From QQUD01 sp039029915 (GTDB taxonomy: Bacteria; Chloroflexota; Anaerolineae; Promineifilales; Promineifilaceae), in contig JBCCFD010000103.1 in NCBI GenBank assembly GCA_039029915.1, positions 1-19,432 on the forward strand: a stretch of 19,432 nt of DNA. Direction: 5' to 3'. Position numbers and translations under genes: made by a program. Below, in pieces: positions 7,545 to 13,750 of this stretch. The notes under the pieces were generated by a model, which saw only the letters and a list, made by a program, of their open reading frames with translations, was not told the DNA's origin and searched no databases. Each line of letters opens with the position of its first letter. The stretch's first letter is position 1.

Positions 7545-7814
7545 TTATTTGGAGCGAGCTGCTGCTAATTGAGCGGCCAAGCGCCCTTTGCGACGGGCAG
7601 CATTGCGTGGATGCACAATGTTCTTCCGAGCCGCTTTATCAAGGGTGCTATATGCTTTTTTCGCTTGTTCTTCAGCCTCATCAAGTTTCCCAGCTTCAAT
7701 CAAAGTACGGGTTTTTTTGATGTAAGTACGGGCTGATGAACGATATATATTGTTTAGAGCGGTCCGTTTTTCAATTTGACGGATGCGCTTCTTTGCAGAT
7801 TTTATATTAGCCAA
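7545..7814 (-). CDS. rpsT: 30S ribosomal protein S20
   Basis: 89 residues, the usual S20 length, starting ANIKSAKKRIRQ and containing SSARTYIKKTRTLIEAG and AARKNIVHPRNAARRKGRLA, all characteristic of bacterial S20, a primary 16S rRNA binder in 30S assembly. The start codon is TTG (7814-7812), preceded by GGAGG with a 9-base spacer, and no ATG or GTG gives the conserved ANIKSAKK start. UUG initiation is also used by E. coli rpsT, where S20 represses its own translation; a similar control here is an inference. The gene is single, with its own promoter (7873-7900), a short leader hairpin and a strong terminator. Confidence 0.98.
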   Translation of the reverse strand: MANIKSAKKRIRQIEKRTALNNIYRSSARTYIKKTRTLIEAGKLDEAEEQAKKAYSTLDKAARKNIVHPRNAARRKGRLAAQLAAARSK

Positions 7815-7834
7815 TGTAATTATCCTCCGAAAAT

Positions 7835-7857
7835 GCCTAAAATAGTTACAATTAGGC
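7835..7857 (-). promoter_or_regulatory. Small hairpin in the rpsT leader
   Basis: GCCTAA (7835-7840) and TTAGGC (7852-7857) pair around an 11-base loop, just upstream of the rpsT GGAGG site. It would sit in the 5' leader if transcription starts from the 7873-7900 promoter. It is a candidate for the S20 autoregulatory structure, but a 6-bp stem can occur by chance. Confidence 0.35.
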
Positions 7858-7872
7858 GTGAGAGCGACGGAA

Positions 7873-7900
7873 ATAATATCATAATCTCTGAACTTTGCAA
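7873..7900 (-). promoter_or_regulatory. Putative rpsT promoter
   Basis: On the minus strand TTGCAA (7900-7895), a 16-base spacer and TATTAT (7878-7873) form good -35 and -10 boxes about 60 bases upstream of the rpsT start codon. Confidence 0.6.
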
Positions 7901-7978
7901 AGGGAAACTTTCCAAACTATAGTCGCTATTTTCCAGAGAGAAATGATCGCTTTTTATTTGCAAAATACCATTTACATA

Positions 7979-8011
7979 ACCTTGACAAGGTAGGCTAAAA
8001 TCTTTTACTAT
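7979..8011 (+). promoter_or_regulatory. Putative distal carD promoter overlapping a 13-bp palindrome
   Basis: TTGACA (7982-7987) is a perfect -35 box, followed after 18 bases by TACTAT (8006-8011, 4/6). The -35 lies inside the palindrome ACCTTGACAAGGT (7979-7991), symmetric around its central base, which could be an operator. Confidence 0.45.
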
Positions 8012-8184
8012 TATTGGGTGTTAACTTGCGTAATATTTCAATTCAAACACAGTTATCGATTAATATCCTTCAGTTCTCCCTGTCTGTCCGATACACAACC
8101 CAATCAACAATTCTCAACCCTTTCTAGGAAGCCACTGCTTGGATCATCGATTACTGCTGTCTCTGCAAGAGGAGCCGCGTTTTT

Positions 8185-8237
8185 GGTAAATCGCAAAAAT
8201 GTTTATTAACAAATAGCAATAAAATTTGTGATTTACC
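8185..8237 (+). repeat. 13-bp inverted repeat in carD leader
   Basis: GGTAAATCGCAAA (8185-8197) and TTTGTGATTTACC (8225-8237) pair at 12 of 13 positions, with the remaining pair a G-U in plus-strand RNA, around a 27-base AT-rich loop. It would form a stable stem in a carD leader transcript. Confidence 0.55.
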
Positions 8238-8241
8238 TGAT

Positions 8242-8290
8242 AATTGACAGGTTTGAGAACAAACACTTTCTAAATATGGTTCTGTCAATT
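8242..8290 (+). repeat. 9-bp inverted repeat immediately after the first carD leader repeat
   Basis: AATTGACAG (8242-8250) and CTGTCAATT (8282-8290) are perfect complements separated by 31 bases. The left arm contains TTGACA, so it could also be a -35 box of a proximal carD promoter; no good -10 box was found at 16-18 bases. Confidence 0.5.
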
Positions 8291-8333
8291 GCAAAATACA
8301 AATTGATGTCAACGAAGAAAAAAGGAGTCGTCC

Positions 8334-8846
8334 ATGTCTTTGAGTCTATCAATGTTGTCAGAAGGTGATTGGGTCGTACATCGTCAGTATGGTATTGGAC
8401 AAATAAAGGAACGTGAACAGCGAAGTATTAGTGGCAGAACTGCTGAATACTTCAAAGTTAAAACGCCAGATTCTGTCATCTGGCTGCCCGTTGAAAAAAT
8501 TGAAACCTCATGGTTTAGGCCCATCGCTTCACGCAACGAAATTGATGAAGCCATCTCTATCCTATCTGAACCCGCCCACAATATGGATCCTAATTTTATG
8601 TCTCGCAAAGAGCGTATTCAACAGGTTCAGTCTGAAAATTCTGTGCCAGCTATCGCCCAATTAATTCGGGACTTGTGGGGACGGCAGCAACACAAATCTC
8701 TGTCGATGACGGAGCAACGCGCCCTACGTCGCCTTAAAGAAAGATTGGCAACTGAATGGGCTGTGGCCACAAACAAGGAGCAGGCCATCATTCTAGATGA
8801 GCTGCAGGCGCTGCTAGAAAAGAATCGATTTCCGCCTATGCAGTAG
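8334..8846 (+). CDS. carD: CarD/CdnL-type RNA polymerase-binding transcription regulator
   Basis: 170 residues. The N-terminal Tudor-like RNA polymerase-interaction domain is clear: EGDWVVHRQYGIGQI, then DSVIWLPVEKI and FRPIAS (about 9-65). The C-terminal helical DNA-binding part contains IRDLWGR followed by LSMTEQRALRRLKERL; W115 fits the tryptophan that wedges into the promoter bubble edge in mycobacterial CarD. Known role: stabilising open promoter complexes at housekeeping promoters through contact with the RNA polymerase beta subunit. The start is supported by AAAGGAG eight bases upstream. It is transcribed alone, from a long inverted-repeat-rich leader, and ends at a strong shared terminator (8861-8898). 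It contains no ACGGCCGT. Confidence 0.93.
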   Translation: MSLSLSMLSEGDWVVHRQYGIGQIKEREQRSISGRTAEYFKVKTPDSVIWLPVEKIETSWFRPIASRNEIDEAISILSEPAHNMDPNFMSRKERIQQVQSENSVPAIAQLIRDLWGRQQHKSLSMTEQRALRRLKERLATEWAVATNKEQAIILDELQALLEKNRFPPMQ

Positions 8847-8860
8847 CCCATTTTTGAGGC

Positions 8861-8898
8861 AACAAAAAAGCCGAGTTTAAAAGCTCGGCTTTTTTGTT
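8861..8898. terminator. Bidirectional rho-independent terminator
   Basis: AACAAAAAAGCCGAG (8861-8875) and CTCGGCTTTTTTGTT (8884-8898) are exact complements with an 8-base loop. The stem is GC-rich inside and flanked by A-run and T-run, so it ends both carD (+) and the lipoprotein gene (-), which stops at 8914. Confidence 0.93.
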
Positions 8899-8913
8899 AC
8901 CCCAAGATTCTTT

Positions 8914-10320
8914 TTATGGCGTTGGGGAGGGAGTTGGTGTTTCTATTTCAGGGGTTGGGGATGTCTCAGGTTCTGAAGTTGGTGTCGTTTCTTCTGCACC
9001 GCCTTCATCAGACTCAGGGGATAGATAACCCTCAATAAGATCATTAAGCGGCGCAAGCGCCTCATTTGACTGGGTTTCAGACCACACGGCATCATAAAGG
9101 CCCTCAGGCCCGCGAATAAACAACACGGCCGTTTCCTGATCATCATCTTCAGCCGCTTCTTCCGCTTCGGTTACAAACGAGGATAAGCCTAACGACACCG
9201 TTTCGTTTTCAATCAGCGGCGCGGTCAAGCTGAGAATTTGGTCAATACCAAGCGTATCAGTAATCAGCTGACTCGTTCCATCATCAAGCGTTAGCGCTCC
9301 ATCGTTTTCAATCAGGAGCAAAGCACCATCTTCACGCTGAAACTGAACAACGGCCGTTAATGGAACGCCTGTTTCTGGAGCAGGGAGCGCATCAAGAACA
9401 GCCTCGCCCATCAAAGTATCAAATTGCACGTACAAATCAAGCAGCGGCAGGGGAAGTGTAAATGCGGGGCAGCTAATGCCAATGGTTTGGACACCCCCGG
9501 TATCGCTTTTCAGCATTAAGGTTTCGAGCGGCACCCCTTCACACGCTACCGCATATTGGGTCTGATAAGTATTGTTAACAGATTGAGAAACGGCCGTGTT
9601 CAACGCCTCCGAAGCCAGAAACGTGGACACAATCGATTCTTGATTACCCTGCCAAATAAACACCGTGCCATCGGCCTGCACTTCTATCGTTTGAGATGGT
9701 GCATAAGGTGAGGCAGCGCGCCTCAAGCCCCCCACAGCATCCGGAGAAAAATGAGCACCTAGCGTAATCGCAAACAGATTTTCTAAGCTTGCAAACAGGG
9801 TCGGGTCTTGCAACCAACCACGAATCTCTATCTGATCGAGCGGAAAAATAACTTCTAGATCAATGCACTGTGAACAATCATCTGGGACCGGCGCCAACAC
9901 CAAATCTTTTAAAGCTTGCTGTAATTCAATCAGGATGACGGCTTGCTGAGCTCGAAACTGGCCTTTGCCGGCAGTTTCATCCACAAATATGAGCTCGCTC
10001 CCAATATTCCCTTCCAGGCGGCGATCGTACCCGACGGCCGGAATACGTACGCGAGCTGTGATGACGACATCATCAAATGGGATCGGTGTAGCGGGAATCT
10101 CGGTTGGCTGAGGCGGACGGGTTGGAATAATGGTGGCTGTAGGCAATGGTTCCGGCGCAGAGGGGGTGAAAGTAGGCGGTACCGCCTGTGGTGATGGCAG
10201 CACAATCGAGACATTTTCGGCCGTTTCATCGGGTTGGCTTGGCTGGGATGGACCGGAATTACAAGCTACCAATAAGGAAAACAACAAAATTGCGTAAAGG
10301 CAGTTTCTGATTTTCAACAA
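8914..10320 (-). CDS. Large Pro/Thr-rich lipoprotein of unknown function
   Basis: 468 residues. A lipoprotein signal is clear: a hydrophobic core and lipobox LVAC with C20, so the protein should be anchored outside the membrane. Residues about 25-85 are a Pro/Thr/Ser-rich spacer (for example PTATIIPTRPPQPTEIPATP), followed by a folded part of about 350 residues with several Cys (DDCSQC, a lone ACE and SCP) and a disordered Thr/Pro/Glu tail (TPEIETPTPSPTP). No catalytic motif was recognised. The start is TTG at 10320; an adjacent TTG at 10317 has better spacing (8 rather than 5) from AGGAA and may be the true start. It lies downstream of secF by 186 bp on the same strand, possibly with its own promoter. 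Three ACGGCCGT copies occur, all read as Thr-Ala-Val. Confidence 0.82.
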   Translation of the reverse strand: MLKIRNCLYAILLFSLLVACNSGPSQPSQPDETAENVSIVLPSPQAVPPTFTPSAPEPLPTATIIPTRPPQPTEIPATPIPFDDVVITARVRIPAVGYDRRLEGNIGSELIFVDETAGKGQFRAQQAVILIELQQALKDLVLAPVPDDCSQCIDLEVIFPLDQIEIRGWLQDPTLFASLENLFAITLGAHFSPDAVGGLRRAASPYAPSQTIEVQADGTVFIWQGNQESIVSTFLASEALNTAVSQSVNNTYQTQYAVACEGVPLETLMLKSDTGGVQTIGISCPAFTLPLPLLDLYVQFDTLMGEAVLDALPAPETGVPLTAVVQFQREDGALLLIENDGALTLDDGTSQLITDTLGIDQILSLTAPLIENETVSLGLSSFVTEAEEAAEDDDQETAVLFIRGPEGLYDAVWSETQSNEALAPLNDLIEGYLSPESDEGGAEETTPTSEPETSPTPEIETPTPSPTP

Positions 10321-10336
10321 GGCTTCCTAAAGACCC

Positions 10337-10504
10337 TAAGGGGTTTTGAAGTGGAAGCTTCTTCCCCTTAAAGTCTCTCAAATTTTTAGAAGGATTAAGT
10401 GAAACGAAGTTCCTGTTTTGAATAAAACGGCGGCTATAATCTTCGTTTCCTCGAGGTTCCGAAGCTTTTAGCTAGCAGGGTTTTCAAATTAGAAACTTCG
10501 GAAC
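10337..10504. repeat. Three successive inverted repeats between secF and lipoprotein gene
   Basis: TAAGGGG/CCCCTTA (10337-10343 and 10364-10370), GAAACGAAG/CTTCGTTTC (10401-10409 and 10441-10449) and GTTCCGAAGCTTT/GAAACTTCGGAAC (10456-10468 and 10492-10504; 12 of 13 complementary). The rightmost, next to the secF stop codon, may terminate or stabilise secDF mRNA; the others sit in the leader of the lipoprotein gene. The second and third share the sequence CGAAG. No T-tract follows any stem on the minus strand. Confidence 0.5.
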
Positions 10505-10506
10505 AC

Positions 10507-11430
10507 CTAAGCTTTTAGAAATGGGATTTCGTTTTTCTCCCACGCCACAAGCAAAGGCACGGCCGTAAATATTGAACTATATGTCCCACTCAGCAGCCCA
10601 ACAAACAGCACCGCAATAAACGGCTTCACTGATGCCCCACCAAACAACAAGATGGCGACCATCACAAACATCGCATTGAGCTGGGTCGCTAACGAACGGT
10701 GAATCGTTTCTAAAATAGATCGATTTACAGTAAGTTCAAATTTCTCAGTCGGGCGGCGCAGGGTATTCTCACGGATACGATCAAAAACCACAATCGTATC
10801 TTGAAGCGAGAATCCAGCTACAGTGAGAACGGCCGTTAAAAACAACGCATCCACTTCCCAGCCCAAAAACATCCCCGTCAGGGCAGCAAACCCAAAAATA
10901 ATAAACAGATCGTGGATCATAGCCGCCACGGCACAAATGCCATAGCGTACGGGATTAGCCACCTGTCGGAAAGAAAACATGATATAAAACAGGATAATGA
11001 AGGCTGCTACCAGAATAGCAATAAAAGCGGCACGGGTCACTTCAGATGCAACCGCCGCGCTCACCGTTTGTAAATCAGTTGAGTTTGGCACTAATGGCGC
11101 AATCGCATCAAGGGCGGCTTCTAACGGTTGCACGTCATCGGTATCAATCGTTTCAGAACGAATCTGCCACGCATTTTGTAGATTTTCACCCTGCAGGGCG
11201 GTTACGGTAGGGTTGCTGATGCCAAAGTCACTAAACACCCCTCGAATATCATCTTCACTAACCTCTTCAGTAAACTGCACTTCTAAGCGGGTGCCGCCTC
11301 GGAAATCAACGCCCAGTGGGAAAATAGCCCCTGTTTGGGTGAAAGAGAAAAGCATCACGGCAATGCCAACGCTAATGAGAAGTCCTGAAAAGATAAAGTA
11401 TCGTCGTCGTCTTTGTACTAATTCAAACAT
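10507..11430 (-). CDS. secF: Protein translocase subunit SecF
   Basis: 307 residues, normal SecF length. It shows an N-terminal transmembrane helix (after FELVQRRRRYF), the LGVDFRGGTRLEVQF motif, a periplasmic segment, then five C-terminal transmembrane helices including TVAGFSLQDTIVVFDRIREN, which is the conserved SecF membrane motif. SecF works with SecD as a proton-motive-force-driven partner of SecYEG that pulls exported proteins across the membrane. It follows secD with a 6-bp gap in an obvious operon. Two ACGGCCGT copies (10559, 10829) both read as Thr-Ala-Val in membrane segments. Confidence 0.97.
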   Translation of the reverse strand: MFELVQRRRRYFIFSGLLISVGIAVMLFSFTQTGAIFPLGVDFRGGTRLEVQFTEEVSEDDIRGVFSDFGISNPTVTALQGENLQNAWQIRSETIDTDDVQPLEAALDAIAPLVPNSTDLQTVSAAVASEVTRAAFIAILVAAFIILFYIMFSFRQVANPVRYGICAVAAMIHDLFIIFGFAALTGMFLGWEVDALFLTAVLTVAGFSLQDTIVVFDRIRENTLRRPTEKFELTVNRSILETIHRSLATQLNAMFVMVAILLFGGASVKPFIAVLFVGLLSGTYSSIFTAVPLLVAWEKNEIPFLKA

Positions 11431-11436
11431 CTGTGC

Positions 11437-12777
11437 TTACATCCCCAATAGCCACTGCCGATCGCGAAATGTTTCGATTGCTCGACCGATAAATACTCTT
11501 ACAAAGGTGCGCGTCACGATAACGGCCGTAAACATGCTCAACGCCACCCCAATCGCCAGCGTAATCGCAAACCCCTGCACCGTACTGGCGCCAAAATTAC
11601 GCCCAAAGCTCCACAAAATAAAGCACACAATAAACGTCGCAATATTCGAATCTCGAATTGAAGACCAAGCGCGATCAAACCCTAACTGAATGGCATCCTC
11701 AAGCTGAGTGCCTCGCCGCAGTTCTTCTTTGAGCCGCTCAAAAACAAGAATATTCGCATCTACCGCCATCCCAGTTGATAACAAAAACCCCGTAATCGCC
11801 GGCAGCGTCAACGTAATGCCCCACCATTGGAAAATAGCAAAATTGAGCAGGGCATAAATAATGAGCGCGATATCTGCTAAAAAGCCGGGCAGGCGATAAT
11901 AAATAAGCATAAACAGCAGCACAACCACAACGCCAATCGTACCGGCGCGAATGCTCGCTTCAATTGAAAGTTCACCCAAGGTTGCCCCAACCTGTCGCGT
12001 ACTGTCTACACGAAGGGGAATTGGTAAACTACCAAATCGCAGCTGGGTGGCGAGCTGCTCAGCTTCTTCAGGGCTAAAGCCACCCGTTATCGTCCCTTGC
12101 CCACCATCAATCACAGAACTAATTTGCGGGCTGGAAATCACTCGCTTATCAAGCACAATCGTTAAAAAGTTATTGATATTTTGACGGGTATATTCTGCAA
12201 ACAGCTCGGCTTCATCCGCTTGCAGGGTAAAGGCTACAAACACATTTCCTAACGGGTCACCTTGCACTTGAGCCGTGCGTACCCCAGCGCCTGTCATCAC
12301 CGTTTCAAAGGTTGGAGCAGGATTTTCAATTTCGCTGGTGATATCTTGGCCGGGCCCTAGTTCACAGCGCGATGGGCCAACATTTTGGTCTGTGCGAATG
12401 CACATCCCCTCAGGTAGCGGCGTTGAACCGCTGTGAACAAATTCAAGAAGCGCCGTCTCTCGGATTAAATCAATGGCGCTTTGCGGATCATCTGTTCCCG
12501 GAAGCTCGATCAAAATGCGGCGATCTCCTTCCAACTGAACAATGGGTTCCGTGACGCCAAAGGCATTCACACGCTGATCAACAATTTGTCGGGCGGTATT
12601 CATATCAGCTTGCGCTACTTCTACGTCGTCAGGCAAATCGGCGGCCATCAAAACCTGCAAACCACCCTGCAAATCCAGACCTTGCCGAATTTGGTAGTTG
12701 GGGTTTTGGACCAACCAAACCGCTCCACCCACAATGGCCAGTATGACGACAAGCCAAATGTAATCGTTGTTGTCCAT
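11437..12777 (-). CDS. secD: Protein translocase subunit SecD
   Basis: 446 residues. An N-terminal transmembrane helix is followed by IRQGLDLQGGLQVL, the diagnostic SecD motif, a periplasmic P1 domain (about 50-260, including DQRVNAFGVTEPIVQ and LDKRVISSPQI), and five C-terminal membrane helices with TGMAVDANILVFERLKEELRRG, the conserved SecD motif pairing with SecF. It starts with AGGA five bases upstream and is the first gene of a secD-secF operon. No yajC lies upstream: the preceding 319 bp are repeats and non-coding sequence. One ACGGCCGT (11522) is read as Thr-Ala-Val. Confidence 0.97.
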   Translation of the reverse strand: MDNNDYIWLVVILAIVGGAVWLVQNPNYQIRQGLDLQGGLQVLMAADLPDDVEVAQADMNTARQIVDQRVNAFGVTEPIVQLEGDRRILIELPGTDDPQSAIDLIRETALLEFVHSGSTPLPEGMCIRTDQNVGPSRCELGPGQDITSEIENPAPTFETVMTGAGVRTAQVQGDPLGNVFVAFTLQADEAELFAEYTRQNINNFLTIVLDKRVISSPQISSVIDGGQGTITGGFSPEEAEQLATQLRFGSLPIPLRVDSTRQVGATLGELSIEASIRAGTIGVVVVLLFMLIYYRLPGFLADIALIIYALLNFAIFQWWGITLTLPAITGFLLSTGMAVDANILVFERLKEELRRGTQLEDAIQLGFDRAWSSIRDSNIATFIVCFILWSFGRNFGASTVQGFAITLAIGVALSMFTAVIVTRTFVRVFIGRAIETFRDRQWLLGM

Positions 12778-12890
12778 AGTTTCCTAGTACAGTTTTCCGA
12801 AAGCACCTTGCTTATTATTATGTCAACAATAAGGAAAACCGTTGAGTATTACGAATCATTAAACCTTATGTGGGCTTATGAAGCGCAATA

Positions 12891-12932
12891 CTAGTTATTG
12901 GCGATTAGCTATTGGTAATTGGTAATTAGTCA
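12891..12932. repeat. Degenerate heptanucleotide tandem repeat (forward tract)
   Basis: Six consecutive 7-base units: CTAGTTA, TTGGCGA, TTAGCTA, TTGGTAA, TTGGTAA, TTAGTCA. The consensus is close to TTRGTAA. Such STRR-like heptad arrays are known in cyanobacteria; here the function is unknown. Confidence 0.65.
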
Positions 12933-12964
12933 ATGTCTTTTTCAACTGTAGCTCTCTGGTGTTT

Positions 12965-12999
12965 ACTAATCACTTATTACGAACCGCTAACCACTTAAA
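12965..12999. repeat. Degenerate heptanucleotide tandem repeat (facing tract)
   Basis: Five consecutive 7-base units: ACTAATC, ACTTATT, ACGAACC, GCTAACC, ACTTAAA. Read on the other strand they become GGTTAGC/GGTTCGT-like units, related to the TTRGTAA heptads at 12891-12932, so the two tracts face each other across 32 bases. Confidence 0.55.
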
Positions 13000-13096
13000 T
13001 TGATTTGTAAAGTAAACGAGTGGATTATAGCAGTGGGAGAATAGTGGGCAAGAAACGGCCGTTTTTACACAAGCTTAGATTCTAAAAGATGACTAT

Positions 13097-13663
13097 TTAC
13101 GAACGCAACTTCGCAAAGACCAGCATATCCCTTAGCTCATTTGTGATATGGTGTCGCTTAATGGCTAAATGCGTGCCCTCAAGCGTATAGCCCAGCTTGG
13201 GTGGAATAGCCGCACTTTTATAGTTTTCAGAATCGACCCGAATCTGCATCCGTTCAGCTTTTAACACATCAAATGCAAAGTTCGTAATCGCTTGAGTCGA
13301 TTCCATAATATATCCTTGCCTTGCCATTGTTGAACGCACCCAATAGCCAATTTCAAATCGAGGTACCGTCCAATTGATGTCATGAAGACCGGAACCCCCA
13401 ATAAATTGCCCCGTCTCTTTATGAAATAAGAACAAAATCAGATTCTTGCGCGCCATAAAGTCAAGGTGCCATTGCCGAACCAATGCTTCATATCCATCTT
13501 CATCAGGAATATTCATTGCCCAAGGCATCCACGGCCGTAATTCATCGACTGATTCCAAAACAGCCGGTCTCACTACCTTACCATCTCCCGGCAGCGGCCC
13601 CCGAATCAACAGGCGCTCTGATTCAAACTCAAAAGGAAACTCTAACAACAGTTCAGAATTCAT
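13097..13663 (-). CDS. RimJ/RimL-type GNAT N-acetyltransferase
   Basis: 188 residues. The N-terminus ESERLLIRGPLPGDG is the typical opening of RimJ/RimL-family acetyltransferases, which often modify protein N-termini. The middle shows FIGGSGLHDINWTVPRFEIGYWVR and then a motif-A-like MARQGYIMES, followed by MQIRVDSENYKSAAIPPKLGY, matching the family's N.x.x.S pattern. The substrate is unknown. A weak AGGGG precedes the ATG. It is transcribed divergently from the histidine kinase gene, with 87 bp between starts. One ACGGCCGT (13531) is read as Arg-Pro. Confidence 0.88.
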   Translation of the reverse strand: MNSELLLEFPFEFESERLLIRGPLPGDGKVVRPAVLESVDELRPWMPWAMNIPDEDGYEALVRQWHLDFMARKNLILFLFHKETGQFIGGSGLHDINWTVPRFEIGYWVRSTMARQGYIMESTQAITNFAFDVLKAERMQIRVDSENYKSAAIPPKLGYTLEGTHLAIKRHHITNELRDMLVFAKLRS

Positions 13664-13750
13664 TCAATTACCCCTACTTTTGACCTCCCCCATTCGGACT
13701 ATCTCATCGTAATTCTTTTTGTCAGCATATGAAGCTAAATTTAGATTACT

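Larger units (their letters stand above)
7815..8333. other. 519-bp divergent intergenic region between rpsT and carD
   Basis: No credible gene lies here; the 63-codon open frame at 8018-8209 has no ribosome binding site or protein-like composition. The region holds the rpsT promoter and leader on the minus strand. For carD on the plus strand it holds a promoter candidate with a 13-bp palindrome, followed by a leader of about 315 bases with two successive inverted repeats (8185-8237 and 8242-8290). No ACGGCCGT occurs in it. No tRNA signature was found. Confidence 0.7.
12778..13096. other. 319-bp intergenic region with heptanucleotide repeats
   Basis: No gene is supported; the open frames seen are on the antisense side and lack signals. 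The region holds two heptad repeat tracts (12891-12932 and 12965-12999), one ACGGCCGT extended to AAACGGCCGTTT (13054-13063), and an interrupted inverted repeat: GTTTTCC at 12792-12798 plus TTATT at 12812-12816 complement AATAAGGAAAAC at 12828-12839. The last of these lies in the secD leader. Confidence 0.65.

Noticed and set aside
8018..8209. 63-codon plus-strand open frame between rpsT and carD
   Set aside because: No ribosome binding site, no recognisable protein features, and it overlaps the first carD leader stem; better explained as leader.
10435..10440. Perfect TATAAT on the plus strand between secF and the lipoprotein gene
   Set aside because: No matching -35 box and no plus-strand gene follows; probably chance.
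10997..11689. 230-codon plus-strand open frame opposite secF/secD
   Set aside because: It is fully antisense to two certain sec genes, with unnatural composition (Arg/Ser/Thr-rich) and no start signals.
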